The translations under genes and the position numbers were made by a program. Source: Nymphaea colorata (lineage: Eukaryota; Streptophyta; Magnoliopsida; Nymphaeales; Nymphaeaceae). From it: a stretch of 64,000 bases of DNA. The notes beneath the pieces are model-generated. The model ran no database searches and had not been told where the DNA came from. It saw nothing but the letters and a program-made list of their open reading frames with translations. Where the stretch lies: contig NC_045139.1 of NCBI RefSeq assembly GCF_008831285.2, positions 25,894,412 to 25,958,411 of the forward strand, given 5' to 3'. This document shows, piece by piece, positions 47,380 through 57,722 of the stretch. The first letter of the stretch is position 1. Each line of letters starts with the position of its first letter.

Positions 47380-47538
47380 AACTATGGAGGAAATCCTTTC
47401 AAAGGAAGAGCTTCATATCCTTAAGGAGGGCCACACAACCATGAAACTTCATATTCGCAAGGTGGGCAATACAACAATAGACAATTTGATCAAAGGAATG
47501 TTGCAAGTGTTATAAATGGAGGATGTGATCTTTCATCA

Positions 47539-48510
47539 ATGTCCACAACATTGAATCAAATCATGTCAGTCCTTCAACCCATGATCAAGGAGTCGAGTTC
47601 CGGAGTTCTAGCAACAACGACATCCACCTCCAACACTCCCGGTATATTTCCTTGGCTTCTAGACTCCGGTGCATCTTTTCATATGACACCAAATATATCA
47701 CCTTTGACCAATTTTGAACAAACTAGAAAAGAACCCAATGTTGTTACCGCCAATGGAACATCTTTGAGTGTTAAAGGGATTGGGGATTTTGAAAAAGAAT
47801 TTGGAAAACAAAAATTCTTTGTTCCAAAAGTTAGTTATGTCCCTAGACTTAATCTCAACTTGCTTTCTGTATCTCAAATTTCAGATCTTAGTTTTGATGT
47901 TGTTTTCTCATCAAATAAATATTTGGTGCAGGATCACCAAACCGGGAGATTGATTGGGGAAGGTTTTAGAAAAGGGGACCTTTACTACATGGACAGCTTA
48001 TGTATCCCCAAAGAAAAGTTTTGTCAATATGTGAAAAATGTGGACATCAATGTTTGGCATCAAAGATTAGGTCATCCAAACATTAAGAAATTGTCTATGA
48101 TGAGTCCTACCAAGCACGTTTGTATTGAAAACTTTAAATGTAATGATTGCATACATGAAAAAATGAAATCCTTATCTTGTGGACAAAGAAACTTTTTTTC
48201 CTCTTTTCCATTTGAACTTGTTCATTCCGACGTATGGGGACCCTCTCCTATCATGTCAAAAAGAAAACTATCGTATTACATGATATTTGATGATGATTTC
48301 ACTAGATATTGTTGGATATATTTACAAATCTGAAGTTTTTGACGTTCAAAAATTTTCACAACCTAGTACAAACACAGTTTAATGCTAAATTAAAAATTAT
48401 AAGGACTGATTCTGGGGGTGAATACATTTTAAATGAGTTTAAAAGATATTTGGAAAACCATGGAATAGTCCATCAAAAATCTTGTCCAAGAACACTTCAA
48501 CAAAATGAAC
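47539..48510 (+). pseudogene. Copia protease and integrase (N-terminal part), broken
   Basis: Protease: LLDSGASFHMT near 47660 keeps the D-S/T-G active site. Pre-integrase zinc finger: H-x4-H (HQRLGH, near 48060) and C-x2-C (CNDC, near 48142) are intact. HSDVWGPSP (near 48222-48248) carries the first catalytic aspartate of the integrase core. The frame ends at 48333 after RYCWIYLQ, and coding continues in another frame (RTDSGGEY near 48403-48425 with the second aspartate; then SCPRTLQQN). At 48510 the coding sequence is cut by an inverted templated insertion. Confidence 0.85.
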
Positions 48511-48627
48511 TTTTTCAAAAGGGCTGGTATTATTTAAAGCTTTTGGGCTGAAACAACCCTTGCTTCTGTTTATCTCATAAATAGAATGCCTTCAAAAGCT
48601 TTAAATAATACCAGCCCTTTTGAAAAA
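48511..48627. repeat. 35-bp perfect inverted repeat inside Copia integrase
   Basis: 48511-48545 is the exact reverse complement of 48593-48627, with 47 bp between. The right copy is normal coding sequence (KALNNTSPFEK); the left copy replaces integrase sequence that should follow QQN. The junctions use short shared bases (TTTTGG on the right). This looks like a template-switch insertion. Confidence 0.9.
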
Positions 48628-50217
48628 CTATTCAAATATGAACCAGCTTTCAATAGGCTTCGTGTTTTTGGATGCAAATATTTTGTTCTTAATGACATGG
48701 CTGATAAATTAAGTTCAAAAGTTATTGAATATGCATTCATTGGTTATTCTGGGACGCAAAAGGGCTACAAATGTTATGGCCCAGTCAAAGACAAGATCAT
48801 AGGTTTTAGGAACTTAAAGTTTTGTGAAGATGAAAATAGATTTAAAAATTGTGGAGAGTCACAACACAACAATGATTATTCCTTTTTATTTAAGTATCTC
48901 TCTCAATGTGATGATGAAATGCATGATGTTGATTATTATAACACTGATGATAATGATAATGGAGTAGCCAATGATATAATCACATATCATAGAAGAAACC
49001 GACAACAAGATGTTGTTGAAGAAGAACATCATGAGACTATTGATCTCCAACCAACTTCAAGTGAAGAGAACCTTAGAAGATCCACTAGAAATGTGAGACG
49101 ACCCAATAGATTTGTGTCAAATGAAACTTTTATTTCAACACATAGATCTAGAATTAATGTCATTCACTCTCACTTTGAACCTTCTACTTTTAGTGAAGCC
49201 TCCAAATATATTGAGTGGAAGAATGCCATGTTAGAAGAATTGGATGCCTTGAGAAAAGCCCAAACTTGAGAAATACAAGATTTACCTATAGGAAAAAAGA
49301 CTATTGGATGCTAGTGGGTATACAAGGTGAAAACTAAAAGTGATGGATCTCCAGAAATATATAAAGCAAGGCTTGTTGCCAAAGGATACACTCAAGAATA
49401 TGGTATTGACTATGAGAAAACCTTTGCTCCTGTAGTTAGAATGACTACTGTTAGGACCCCTATTGCTTTAGCATCTATTAAAAAATAGAATATCTACCAA
49501 ATGGATATTAAAAATGCCTTTTAAATGAAAATATTATGGAAGAGGTTTATATGGAAGTACTGAAAGGTTCTTAGACTTAAGAAGGCTCTTTATGGTCTCA
49601 AACAAGCTCCTAAAACTTGGTTTGACCGTTTTAATTCTGTTATTTCTGATTATGGATTTCATTCATGTTTAATTGACACTGCATTGTTTGTTAAGAATAC
49701 TACCGCAGGTATTATAATCCTCCCACTGTATGTTGACGACATGATCATTACATGTAATGATAAGGAAGGTATTAGAGAATGTAAGAAATTGCTATAAAAA
49801 ACTTTTGAAATGAAAGATTTAGGTTTTATAACGTATTTCTTGGGTATTGATGTTGCATATTCTACTAGAGGATATTTTTTGTCACAAACTAAGTTTGCTG
49901 CAGAGATCATTGCTAAATCAGACATAACAGATGATAAGGTCACAAAAACTTCTAAAGTAGTAGGAAACAAAATGAAGATTGATGATGAAGTTCTACTTAC
50001 CAATCTCACTCCTTACCGACAGCTTGTGGATTCCTTAATGTATCTTAGCATCACTCGGCCTGACATTGCTCATGCAGTTCATACTGTGAGTCAATTTCAA
50101 CATGTTCCATCAACTGTTCATATGGGAGCTGTTTTTTGTATCATTAGATACATTAAGGGAACAATAAATAAGAGAGTATTTATGTTCTTTCTCCTTAAAC
50201 TTGATTGCTTATACTGA
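48586..50217 (+). pseudogene. Copia integrase C-terminus and reverse transcriptase, broken
   Basis: LINRMPSKALNN and LRVFGCKYFV lead to the acidic linker (many D and E near 48910-49060) and the SEASKYIEWKNAMLEELDAL start of RT (to 49269). [24 protein letters not shown] lies near 49360-49430, LKKALYGLKQAP near 49580-49610 and the catalytic YVDDMIIT near 49730-49755. LTPYRQLVDSLMYLSITRPDIAHAV follows near 50010-50080. Stops at 49267, within GC*WVYKV near 49309, at 49490 and at 49796 break the frame, and the segment around QMDIKNAF is frameshifted. Confidence 0.85.
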
Positions 50218-50641
50218 TGTTGATTGGGGAGGATATCCAAATGATAGACACTCAACTACTGGTTTTTGTGTTTTTTTAGAAAAATCACTCATCTCATGGA
50301 AGTGCAAGAAGCAACAGAAAGTCTCTCTATCCTCTACTGAAGCTGAATATCGAGTCATGACTTCTACAACTATGGAAATTGTCTGGCTTCGTCAAATGCT
50401 CTTTGATATGGAAACAAGAATAGAAGAACCCACTTATTTGTGCTGCGACAATGAGAGTTCTATCTACATTGCCAAAAATCAAATATTCCATGAACGAACA
50501 AAGCATATAGAGTTGGATTGTCACTATGTTCGTGAAAATTTTTTGAAGAAGACTATCAAGCTTCCATATATCTCATCTGATTCCAACTGGTTGATTTCTT
50601 CACAAAGCCTCTATGTTCTCCCATATTCAACTTTCTTTTAG
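50201..50641 (+). pseudogene. Copia RNase H
   Basis: A frame of 146 codons keeps the RNase H pattern: AYTDVDWGG (first aspartate), DRHSTTGFCVFL, ISWKCKKQQKVSLSSTEAEYR (glutamate), CDNESSIYIAKN (aspartate) and ERTKHIELDCHYVRE. It is in another frame from the RT, joined by a small indel near 50195. The C-terminal DIFTK-like tail is altered (WLISSQSL). It ends 40 bp before the 3' LTR. Confidence 0.85.
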
Positions 50642-50670
50642 ATAAACTTTCGGTGATAGCACCGTAAGTT

Positions 50671-50680
50671 TAAGGGGGGC
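50671..50680 (+). other. Polypurine tract
   Basis: TAAGGGGGGC lies directly before the 3' LTR start TGTTAG; it is the site that primes plus-strand synthesis. Confidence 0.8.
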
Positions 50681-51130
50681 TGTTAGGAAATAAGATATCT
50701 TGTTGATATAACTAGGTTAGGTTTTACATTTTTTACATTTTATTTTTTATGTATTTTATTATTTCTTTAATTTTTTTTTCTTTTTTGTTTTCCCCCTTGT
50801 TCTAGCCATTGGGAGTTCCAACGGCTCTTTTATGAGCCATTGGAACCTCCAACGGCTCTTTTATGAGCCATTGGAACCTCCAACGGCTAGAACAACCCTC
50901 TCTTCTTTCTCTCATTCACTCTTACAACCTCCAACGGCTAGAACAACCCTCTCTTCTTTCTCTCATTCACTCTTATTTCTTGTATATATTCTTGAGCTGC
51001 CTCTTGTATAGATTATGTTGTGTTTTACAACCATTCAATATTCAATCAAGAAGATTTTCATCTTTTTCACTTGGCCTTAGTGCCTTTTCTATCATATGCT
51101 TCTTTAGTGACTATTATAGTCATATTTATA
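50681..51130 (+). repeat. 3' LTR of the Copia element, with internal tandem duplications
   Basis: 450 bp against 373 bp for the 5' LTR. The extra length comes from two tandem duplications: a 31-bp unit (50817-50847 and 50848-50878) and a 51-bp unit (starting at 50879 and 50930). The reverse-oriented AGCCGTTGG blocks have become AGCCATTGG, a CpG-to-CpA change, while forward CCAACGG blocks are kept. Confidence 0.95.
50803..50940 (+). promoter_or_regulatory. MSA-like element cluster in the 3' LTR
   Basis: TCCAACGGCTA at 50879-50889 and 50930-50940 matches the MSA consensus YCYAACGGYYA exactly; 50817-50827 and 50848-50858 match at 10 of 11. The local duplications have raised the number of forward sites, while the minus-strand site at 50803-50813 has been lost by mutation. 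Function is inferred. Confidence 0.55.
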
Positions 51131-51147
51131 AGGTAGACATCAAGATA

Positions 51148-51149
<2 letters not shown>

Positions 51150-51176
<27 letters not shown>
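51150..51176. repeat. (TA)n microsatellite
   Basis: A short pure TA tract just outside the Copia element. Confidence 0.9.
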
Positions 51177-51178
<2 letters not shown>

Positions 51179-51324
51179 CACGCACACATATCCTACCTAT
51201 GGCTGGATTTGTCATATATTTGGGCCGAATTAAATTGACGATCTGCCACCGAGGACTTTCACCCACTGATTAGTGTAAATGCTCTTTTGTGGTTTACATG
51301 TTCTTATCATTGTTTATTGGACAG

Positions 51325-51363
51325 TTGGATAGCAGGCACGATGCGTGGATGCAGGAAATTGGT
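51325..51363 (+). pseudogene. Possible alpha-SNAP exon relic (first piece)
   Basis: After a TTGGACAG acceptor-like site the frame reads LDSRHDA, resembling the alpha-SNAP segment LxSKHDAA, then diverges to WMQEIG. The last bases (ATGCAGGAAATTGGT) are identical to the start of the second relic at 51950-51964. On its own the match is too short to prove; the neighbouring piece supports it. Confidence 0.35.
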
Positions 51364-51955
51364 TTAAGAACACCAACACTGCAGGTTGTTGTTTTCCTGC
51401 TTGATTCTGGTGCTTTAGAATTTTCATGGTGTCCTTTGTCCCTTCTTTGGCATGTTGTTCTTTGATTCTAGTGATGCAATATATACCTATTTGTCTCCCA
51501 ACTTCTTTTGAGAAGAAATAGGAGAGCTTGTTTACGTTCAATTGGCCTGAATGAACTGATTCCATCCTACAAGACATAATCATGCCTTTGGTGTCTTCTT
51601 CTTTTTTTCCTGAAAATTTTCAAAAATACATGTTAGTTTTATCAATTGCAAATACATCTCTGTTTGTTAATCTCATTAGAAAATCAGTTTGCTTTGGACC
51701 ACTATAAAATCACATTTCTTTTAATAACTAGGTCAGTTTGCTCTTGGCCTAGGATCAGTTTCTTGGTGGCCTTGGATCAACTGCAGTGCTTGAACTTTTT
51801 TGGTTCAATATGTGCAAATTTATTCATGTCTAGGTTTATGCTCATTTATCATGAATTGTGTCCTAGTTGTGCTCATTATTTGTAGTTAAGACTTAAATGC
51901 ATTAAACTGGATATTATTGTCCATATAAATGATGACTAGCATTCTCATTATGCAG

Positions 51956-52087
51956 GAAATTGGTGAAATGTATGAAGCTGGTCAGGATCTTGAATAGGCA
52001 ATTGCATACCTAGAAAAATCTGCTGACCTGTTCCAAAGTGAAGAAGTGTCAACTTCTGCAAACCAGGGAAAACGTCAGTTCTGTTAA
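51956..52087 (+). pseudogene. alpha-SNAP-like exon relic with in-frame stop
   Basis: Following a TTATGCAG acceptor, the frame reads EIGEMYEAGQDLE, a TAG stop (51995-51997), then AIAYLEKSADLFQSEEVSTS and ANQGK. This is the tetratricopeptide-like region of alpha-SNAP, the adaptor that lets NSF take apart SNARE complexes at membranes. The expected ANQCK cysteine is changed, and after RQFC a TAA ends the frame where the protein should go on. It looks like one exon of a dead gene copy. No other exons are recognised nearby except the short piece at 51325. The Copia element inserted 0.2 kb upstream of that piece. Confidence 0.7.
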
Positions 52088-52768
52088 AGCATAGAGCAAA
52101 TTGAAAGACATGGAGAAATAGGACAATCTCACCTAATTCTTCTTTCCATGGCCTTTGCTTCTTGTGATCATAGGGCAAAAGATGTTGCATGGAGATGTTT
52201 GGAGGCAATCAACATTTATCATGATTGTATAATTTGTATCCTCAAATTTTAATTTTTGTGCTCAAGTTTAAACTTATGTAGTCACTCAATATATATCATG
52301 ATTGCATAATGAGATGGCATCCTGATTCTAAAGAGGAATGCTTTATAACTTTTGGAACTAACTGTATACTACTATTGGTTGATGATACATATCACTATTA
52401 ACTGAAAGTGGTTTTTAAAGCCACAATTAAAAACCAATTTTTTGTCATCCAAACTAAAACCAGGTTTGAAAAAGAAAACCTGGTTTTTGTGTTTGCATCC
52501 AAACACAAAAACTAAGTTTTGAGGGCCTGTCAACCAAACAAGGTCTTAGTTTCCTCTCTTTCATCTCCCTCTCTCCCCATGGCCATCAGCCACTGCCCAT
52601 CATTCTCTCTCCTCTATCCTGTAGTCGTCATTGTGTTCCACCAATGCTTGATCAGCCACAGCACATGAGGTCAATAGTCTCACAGGGCCTCACGTCGCAT
52701 GCTCTCTCTCTCTCTCTCTCTAGATGATGCTGAGGGGCTTCCAAAATGGAAACACTTGGCAACACCTA
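52088..52768. other. Non-coding; foldback fragment with a 12-bp hairpin
   Basis: 52456-52467 (AAAACCAGGTTT) and 52476-52487 (AAACCTGGTTTT) form a perfect hairpin inside a region (52400-52545) rich in AAACC/GGTTT words, ending with CAACCAAACAAGG, the usual look of a decayed MITE. A (CT)n tract lies at 52701-52722. Confidence 0.5.
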
Positions 52769-53089
52769 TAAGCCTAGGCATCGGGCCGGCCCGGCCCAAT
52801 AAGGAGTTGGGCTCGGGCCGGCCCGACACTTGAAACCTGGGTCTAGTCCAACAATTAAAACTTGAGCCTAATCCCAATCCGATTAAATTAAAAAAAATAT
52901 TTTAAATATATAAATATAATTAATTATAATAAATATTATAATTATATATAAAAATTAATAAAATAAATATTAAAAAATTATCGGGCCCACCTGGGCCAGT
53001 CCGATGTGCCCTTTTTGGGCCTGGGCTTGGGCCCTAGTCAGGTCAGGTACCAGGTATCCACCGGCGGCCTGGCCGGATGCCCAAGCTTA
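52769..53089. repeat. Foldback element with GC-rich ends and AT-rich core
   Basis: 52769-52789 (TAAGCCTAGGCATCGGG...) and the complement of 53069-53089 (TAAGCTTGGGCATCCGG...) agree at 17 of 21 positions. The arms are rich in GGCCCGG, while 52880-52980 is almost pure A/T. This is a common kind of plant repeat. No certain target-site duplication was seen. Confidence 0.65.
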
Positions 53090-55575
53090 CACACCTAATG
53101 TTTTGTCCCCAGCATCGCATAGGCCTTTTTTAACGATCAGGTCGACACCATGCTTGAGCTTTACCGGCCTCATCCAATCTGATAAGTGGAATGAGCTGGA
53201 CCGAGGCTGCCGTCTAGGATCAGCTGGGCTGACCTTTTCTGATGTTGTTGGGCTTGGGTAGGCTCGGGGTAACCCAATGCCCAGCCTTAAGTTTACTTAA
53301 AATGATGTGTAATGAAAAAAGGTGACGTTCTGGTGTCTTAAATCTCATACAAAGTGTCGAATATAATCCAATCATTGGTCTAATGCTGTCATGAATCATC
53401 AAAATCAAGTAGTTCCAACCCATCTCATAATTGGTGAAAAACAAAAACTAAGAAAACGGTCGAAGTATGTTTGACCTTCACACCATTTTGTGGCACTAAT
53501 CCCAAGCCTCTTCTTACATCTGAATTGTTATGTATTTTATTCTTAATTCCTTGTTTTTGAGCTATTAAAAGTTTCAGGGAAAGTTGAGAAGTTTCTCAGC
53601 AGGCCATCTACCGGTTGGGACTTCAACTAAAAACTTAACGCAAAAAATGTGTCGTTTGACAAAGTTCAGTTTGTTATGAATATTATAAATACGAACATGA
53701 AAGGAAAAGAAATTGACAGTTCAAGTGACTGGGGTTTGACTAATCACTCAAAAAAGATTGGTTTATGCTCACAAGGCTTGATTTTAAGTAATATTTTTCT
53801 TTTAGACAACCCTTTCACCATGGAGCGGAAAAATCCATTATTCCGATCCCCTAGCCTGGAGACATTGTGCACGGGACCTCTGCTTCCAGAAAACTTCTTC
53901 TTCTTCAAGAGGCTTATGAAGATCAGACCTGTTCTCACACCACTGACCATCACCTCTGTCATCCGCCATTGATTCTACTCCACCTCCTTTCCCACCAAAT
54001 GAACTGGTTGATCATGCCTCAAGATCAGGCTGATGCTCTTCTTGACCTTCATTGCGTAAGAACCAAAAACAAATTCTCCCTCTGGTTGGTTCCAGTATTG
54101 TGAGACCAACCAGTTTCTGTTTACGTTTCACCATCTTAACATGAGTCCCTCCATCGACTGGAGGAGGATCTACTGCAACAGGTGCCTCCAAGGAGCACAA
54201 TCACTATCAATTATCAATTTTGCATGCATAAGTAACCAGAGAAAAAATAAGGGAACCGAAATCAAAATCCTAACGAATCCATAACTGGCACACGCTTTGG
54301 AGTGTTATTTGTTATGTGCTTCAACTTGCGCATCAGTGACAAAACTAATGGCCTGCTCACTCATCTCAATTTCATGCGCAATTCCGTATGCCAAGCCCCT
54401 TCAAAATAAGTTTTAGATAATGCTGAAAAGATGAAAGCTTTTGGGGTCTCACACGGAAAATTGCGGCCACCGGTTTAGCCGTCTTCTGAGACTAAAATGT
54501 ACATAAGGGTCATTTATTTTTCTTTATATATACCGATAAAGTTAGGCGCCTAACCCCGACTTCATTTTCATATCAACAGTGCTGGATACTTCCGGTCGGC
54601 TCTGAATCTGACGCCCTAGGGGCATGCTTTTTTGCTTTGACGGTTTATGTGAAACTTTTCAGCGTCGTTCCGAAATATGTGGAAATGGAAGGACTGAGTC
54701 AGAAATTTTGACGTGAAGCTCCGGTCCCGTTTGGAAGACGTCCTTGAATTTAGGGAATTTATTTGAACTCACGAGATGTTTTTTCTTTACTCTGGCGTTG
54801 ACGTCTACCTCCCTCCTCTCTCTTGCTCTCTGAGGTGGTTTCCCTCTCGAGCAGGGCACTCTCCTTTTAACCTCTCCTTCTGCTTCCCTTTAATTTGTTG
54901 TGAACAATGCGTTATTCACTTCTTGAATTTGTGAATTATATTGTTGATTTTGTTGGTTCTGTTCTGTAGGGGTCCATTGAATCCCAAGAGTTTCATTTCC
55001 GTTGGATTTCTTTGTCGTTGCAATTCGAGCTGAAACCTGGTCGAACTTGATCTAGGAAATCTCTGGTCGGAATTTTGTTTGGCTTTGTTGCTTTTTAAAA
55101 TTTCTTTCTACGTGGTCGAATTAAATGCCGGGGATTCCTGTTTCATTGGTGTACTTTTGTTTTTCTTTCTTGACCGATTTGAATCGCGAGTTTGCTATCT
55201 AGGATCTAGTGGTTTCAGTTGTGAAGCAGTTGTTTGTTCGACCGGTTTTAATCCGTTGGCAACCATATTCATGAATTTGGTTGCATGAAGTAACAAGTTC
55301 TCCTTTTTCCTTCTTTTGATTTTTTCTATGTCAGGAATTTCTTGGTGCCAATCTTCCCCATAGTTTGATCGATTCCGTGAGGGGGATGCTGTATCTGTTA
55401 AGGAATGGGAGGGAAACCGTTGTTTCAGCCGTTCGTTGGATGATTTGTCCATGCAATCGGTAGGGATCTTTGGAAGTTTGTGCGTACCTGATGGGGAATT
55501 TGATTCCCTCAATGCCAAGAATGGTTAAGTCCCGAGTATCATAATTGTGAAGTGATTGAGTTGAAGAGTTCCAGA
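53090..55575. other. Intergenic and 5' region of the HPAT gene
   Basis: No convincing gene up to about 54.6 kb; frames are short. From about 54.7 kb the sequence has the look of a plant 5' UTR (CT-rich at 54810-54890). GTTCTGTAG followed by GGGTCC near 54962-54975 could be the acceptor of a 5' UTR intron, but no transcript evidence is available here. Confidence 0.4.
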
Positions 55576-57674
55576 ATGGTTGTTAATCGAGGCATTGGGC
55601 GCGTTTCGATGTTTCTGCTGGTGGTGGTGGTGTTGGGGTTCTTCTTTGCGTCTTATAACATGATCGCCATGGTCATTCACCACCGAAGAAAAGGAACGGA
55701 TAAAGGCTTGCATACTGTGGCTGGCGGCCGGTCTTCAATGTTCATCGATGCTATCACTGAGATGCCAGATTCGTTGAAGAAACATGAGGGTGCGAAGGCT
55801 TTGTTTCATGTGGCGCTTACAGCCACTGATGCACCGTACAGCCAATGGCAATGTAGGATAATGTATTATTGGTATAAGAAGATGAAGGATGGACCTGGAT
55901 CAGAGATGGGTGGATTTACTCGAGTTCTGCATTCAGGGAGCAAGGATGATCTGATGGACGAGATCCCAACTTTTATAGTTGATCCTCTTCCACCAGGTCA
56001 GGACAGGGTAAGAAATTGGTGAACATATCCTTTTCAAGTTTATCAAATTCACGCATGTGTTCACGGACTGTATTTTTATGTGTGTGGCTGTAGTTTGGTT
56101 GATTGGCACCAAATGTGGAATTCTGCAGTTTTTCACTTAAACCGTGACCAGTTGTTGCTTGAAATGACATTGTGTTTTTGTAGGGCTATGTGGTGTTAAA
56201 TCGACCATGGGCATTTGTCCAATGGCTACAGAAGGCAACTATTGAGGAAGAGTAAGAGCTTATATAATCTGTCCCCAACTCTTGATGTTTTTTTTGCTGC
56301 TACTTCATAGCGACTGAAATTTTTTGAGTTCTTGACTTGAATTATGCAAAATGCAGCTATATAATGATGGCAGAGCCTGATCATATATTTGTTAATCCGC
56401 TGCCCAACTTAGCAAGAGGAGAATATCCTGCGGCATTTCCTTTTTTCTACATCAAGCCGAATGAGAATGAGAAGCTTATTCGGAAGTTTTACCCGGAAGA
56501 AAAGGGACCTATAACAGATATAGATCCTATTGGAAATTCTCCTGTAATCATTAAAAAGGTGAGTTTTCTTTCTGACCACTACCATGAAAGATTGCTTTTC
56601 AAATTATCTCCCTGATGGTTTCTCCATGTTGTTGACATTGTTGCTATATTTGTCAGCGATTCTGGAATTCTGTCCATCTTGACATTTACTTAAACCTTTT
56701 TTTTGCTACCTCAAATTATGAAATGTTTTGTTGAAGGTGCTAAGTTAGGTGGCTTTACTTTTCAGTCTCAATTGGAAAAGATTGCTCCTACTTGGATGAA
56801 TATTTCACTAAGGATGAAGGAGGATGAAGAGACCGATAAAGCTTTTGGATGGGTTCTAGAAATGTATGGAAATATTTTTTCCTCTTTTTGATGAACTCTC
56901 ATCACTATGCAATGATCTCGACTCTGTGTGCAGTTCATCATATATTTTCACAATTTCTCTGATGCTGCTTGTTAAAATTGTAGGTATGCTTATGCTGTTG
57001 CATCTGGTTTGAATGGTGTGACACATATTCTTCGGAAAGATTTCATGATACAGGTACTTTTGTTTATTATTCATTTTTTAAAATTATTGTGAATGATTTT
57101 TTTTTTCTTATTTGCTCTGGAAGGAACACTTATGCATAGTTTTCAATTCATTTGTTCAGCCACCTTGGGATTTGGAGATCGGAAAAAAATTTATTATACA
57201 CTATACTTATGGTTGTGACTATAATATGAAGGTAATAACAATGTATTTTTCTATTTTCTGTTTGGAAATTTGAATGTCTTATTTGTGTGCTGGTGTTTCA
57301 CATTGCCAAGGCATGATCTTATACTTGCAATTTGGAAGTATGCCATGTTCTTCATGCTCTCAGTTCAGTTATGTTAAATAGTGAAATTTGAGTTTTTTCT
57401 TATTCAGGGGGAGCTGACATATGGAAAAATTGGAGAATGGCGTTTTGACAAAAGATCATATCTTCGTGGTCCTCCACCGAAAAATTTATCCTTGCCTCCT
57501 CCTGGTGTTCCTGAAAGTGTGGTATGTCATAGACTTTCTTTTCTTCAGAAATGAGCAACCTTATCTTTTTTAGAATTTAATTAAATAAGATGATTTGAAA
57601 AATGAAATGGTTTGAGAATGAGTTACTTTCACATTCAAATCTTGAATTAAGTGCATCATATATATGTATGTATG

Positions 57675-57722
<48 letters not shown>

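Larger units (their letters stand above)
45897..51130 (+). mobile_element. Ty1/copia LTR retrotransposon, complete ends, inactive
   Basis: The 5234-bp element has all structural parts: 5' LTR (45897-46269), primer binding site (46270-46282), gag, protease, integrase, RT, RNase H in Copia order, polypurine tract (50671-50680) and 3' LTR (50681-51130). AGGTA flanks it on both sides (45892-45896 and 51131-51135), a target-site duplication proving that both ends are intact. The LTRs start TGTTAG but end TTTATA, so the termini are TG...TA and not TG...CA. Coding parts are broken by stops, frameshifts and a templated inverted insertion (48511-48545). It lies next to relic exons of an alpha-SNAP-like gene. 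Confidence 0.95.

Noticed and set aside
55552-55575. Earlier start for the HPAT protein at 55552
   Set aside because: The codon there is GTG and not ATG. The ATG at 55576 has a good context and gives the expected short N-terminus before the membrane anchor.
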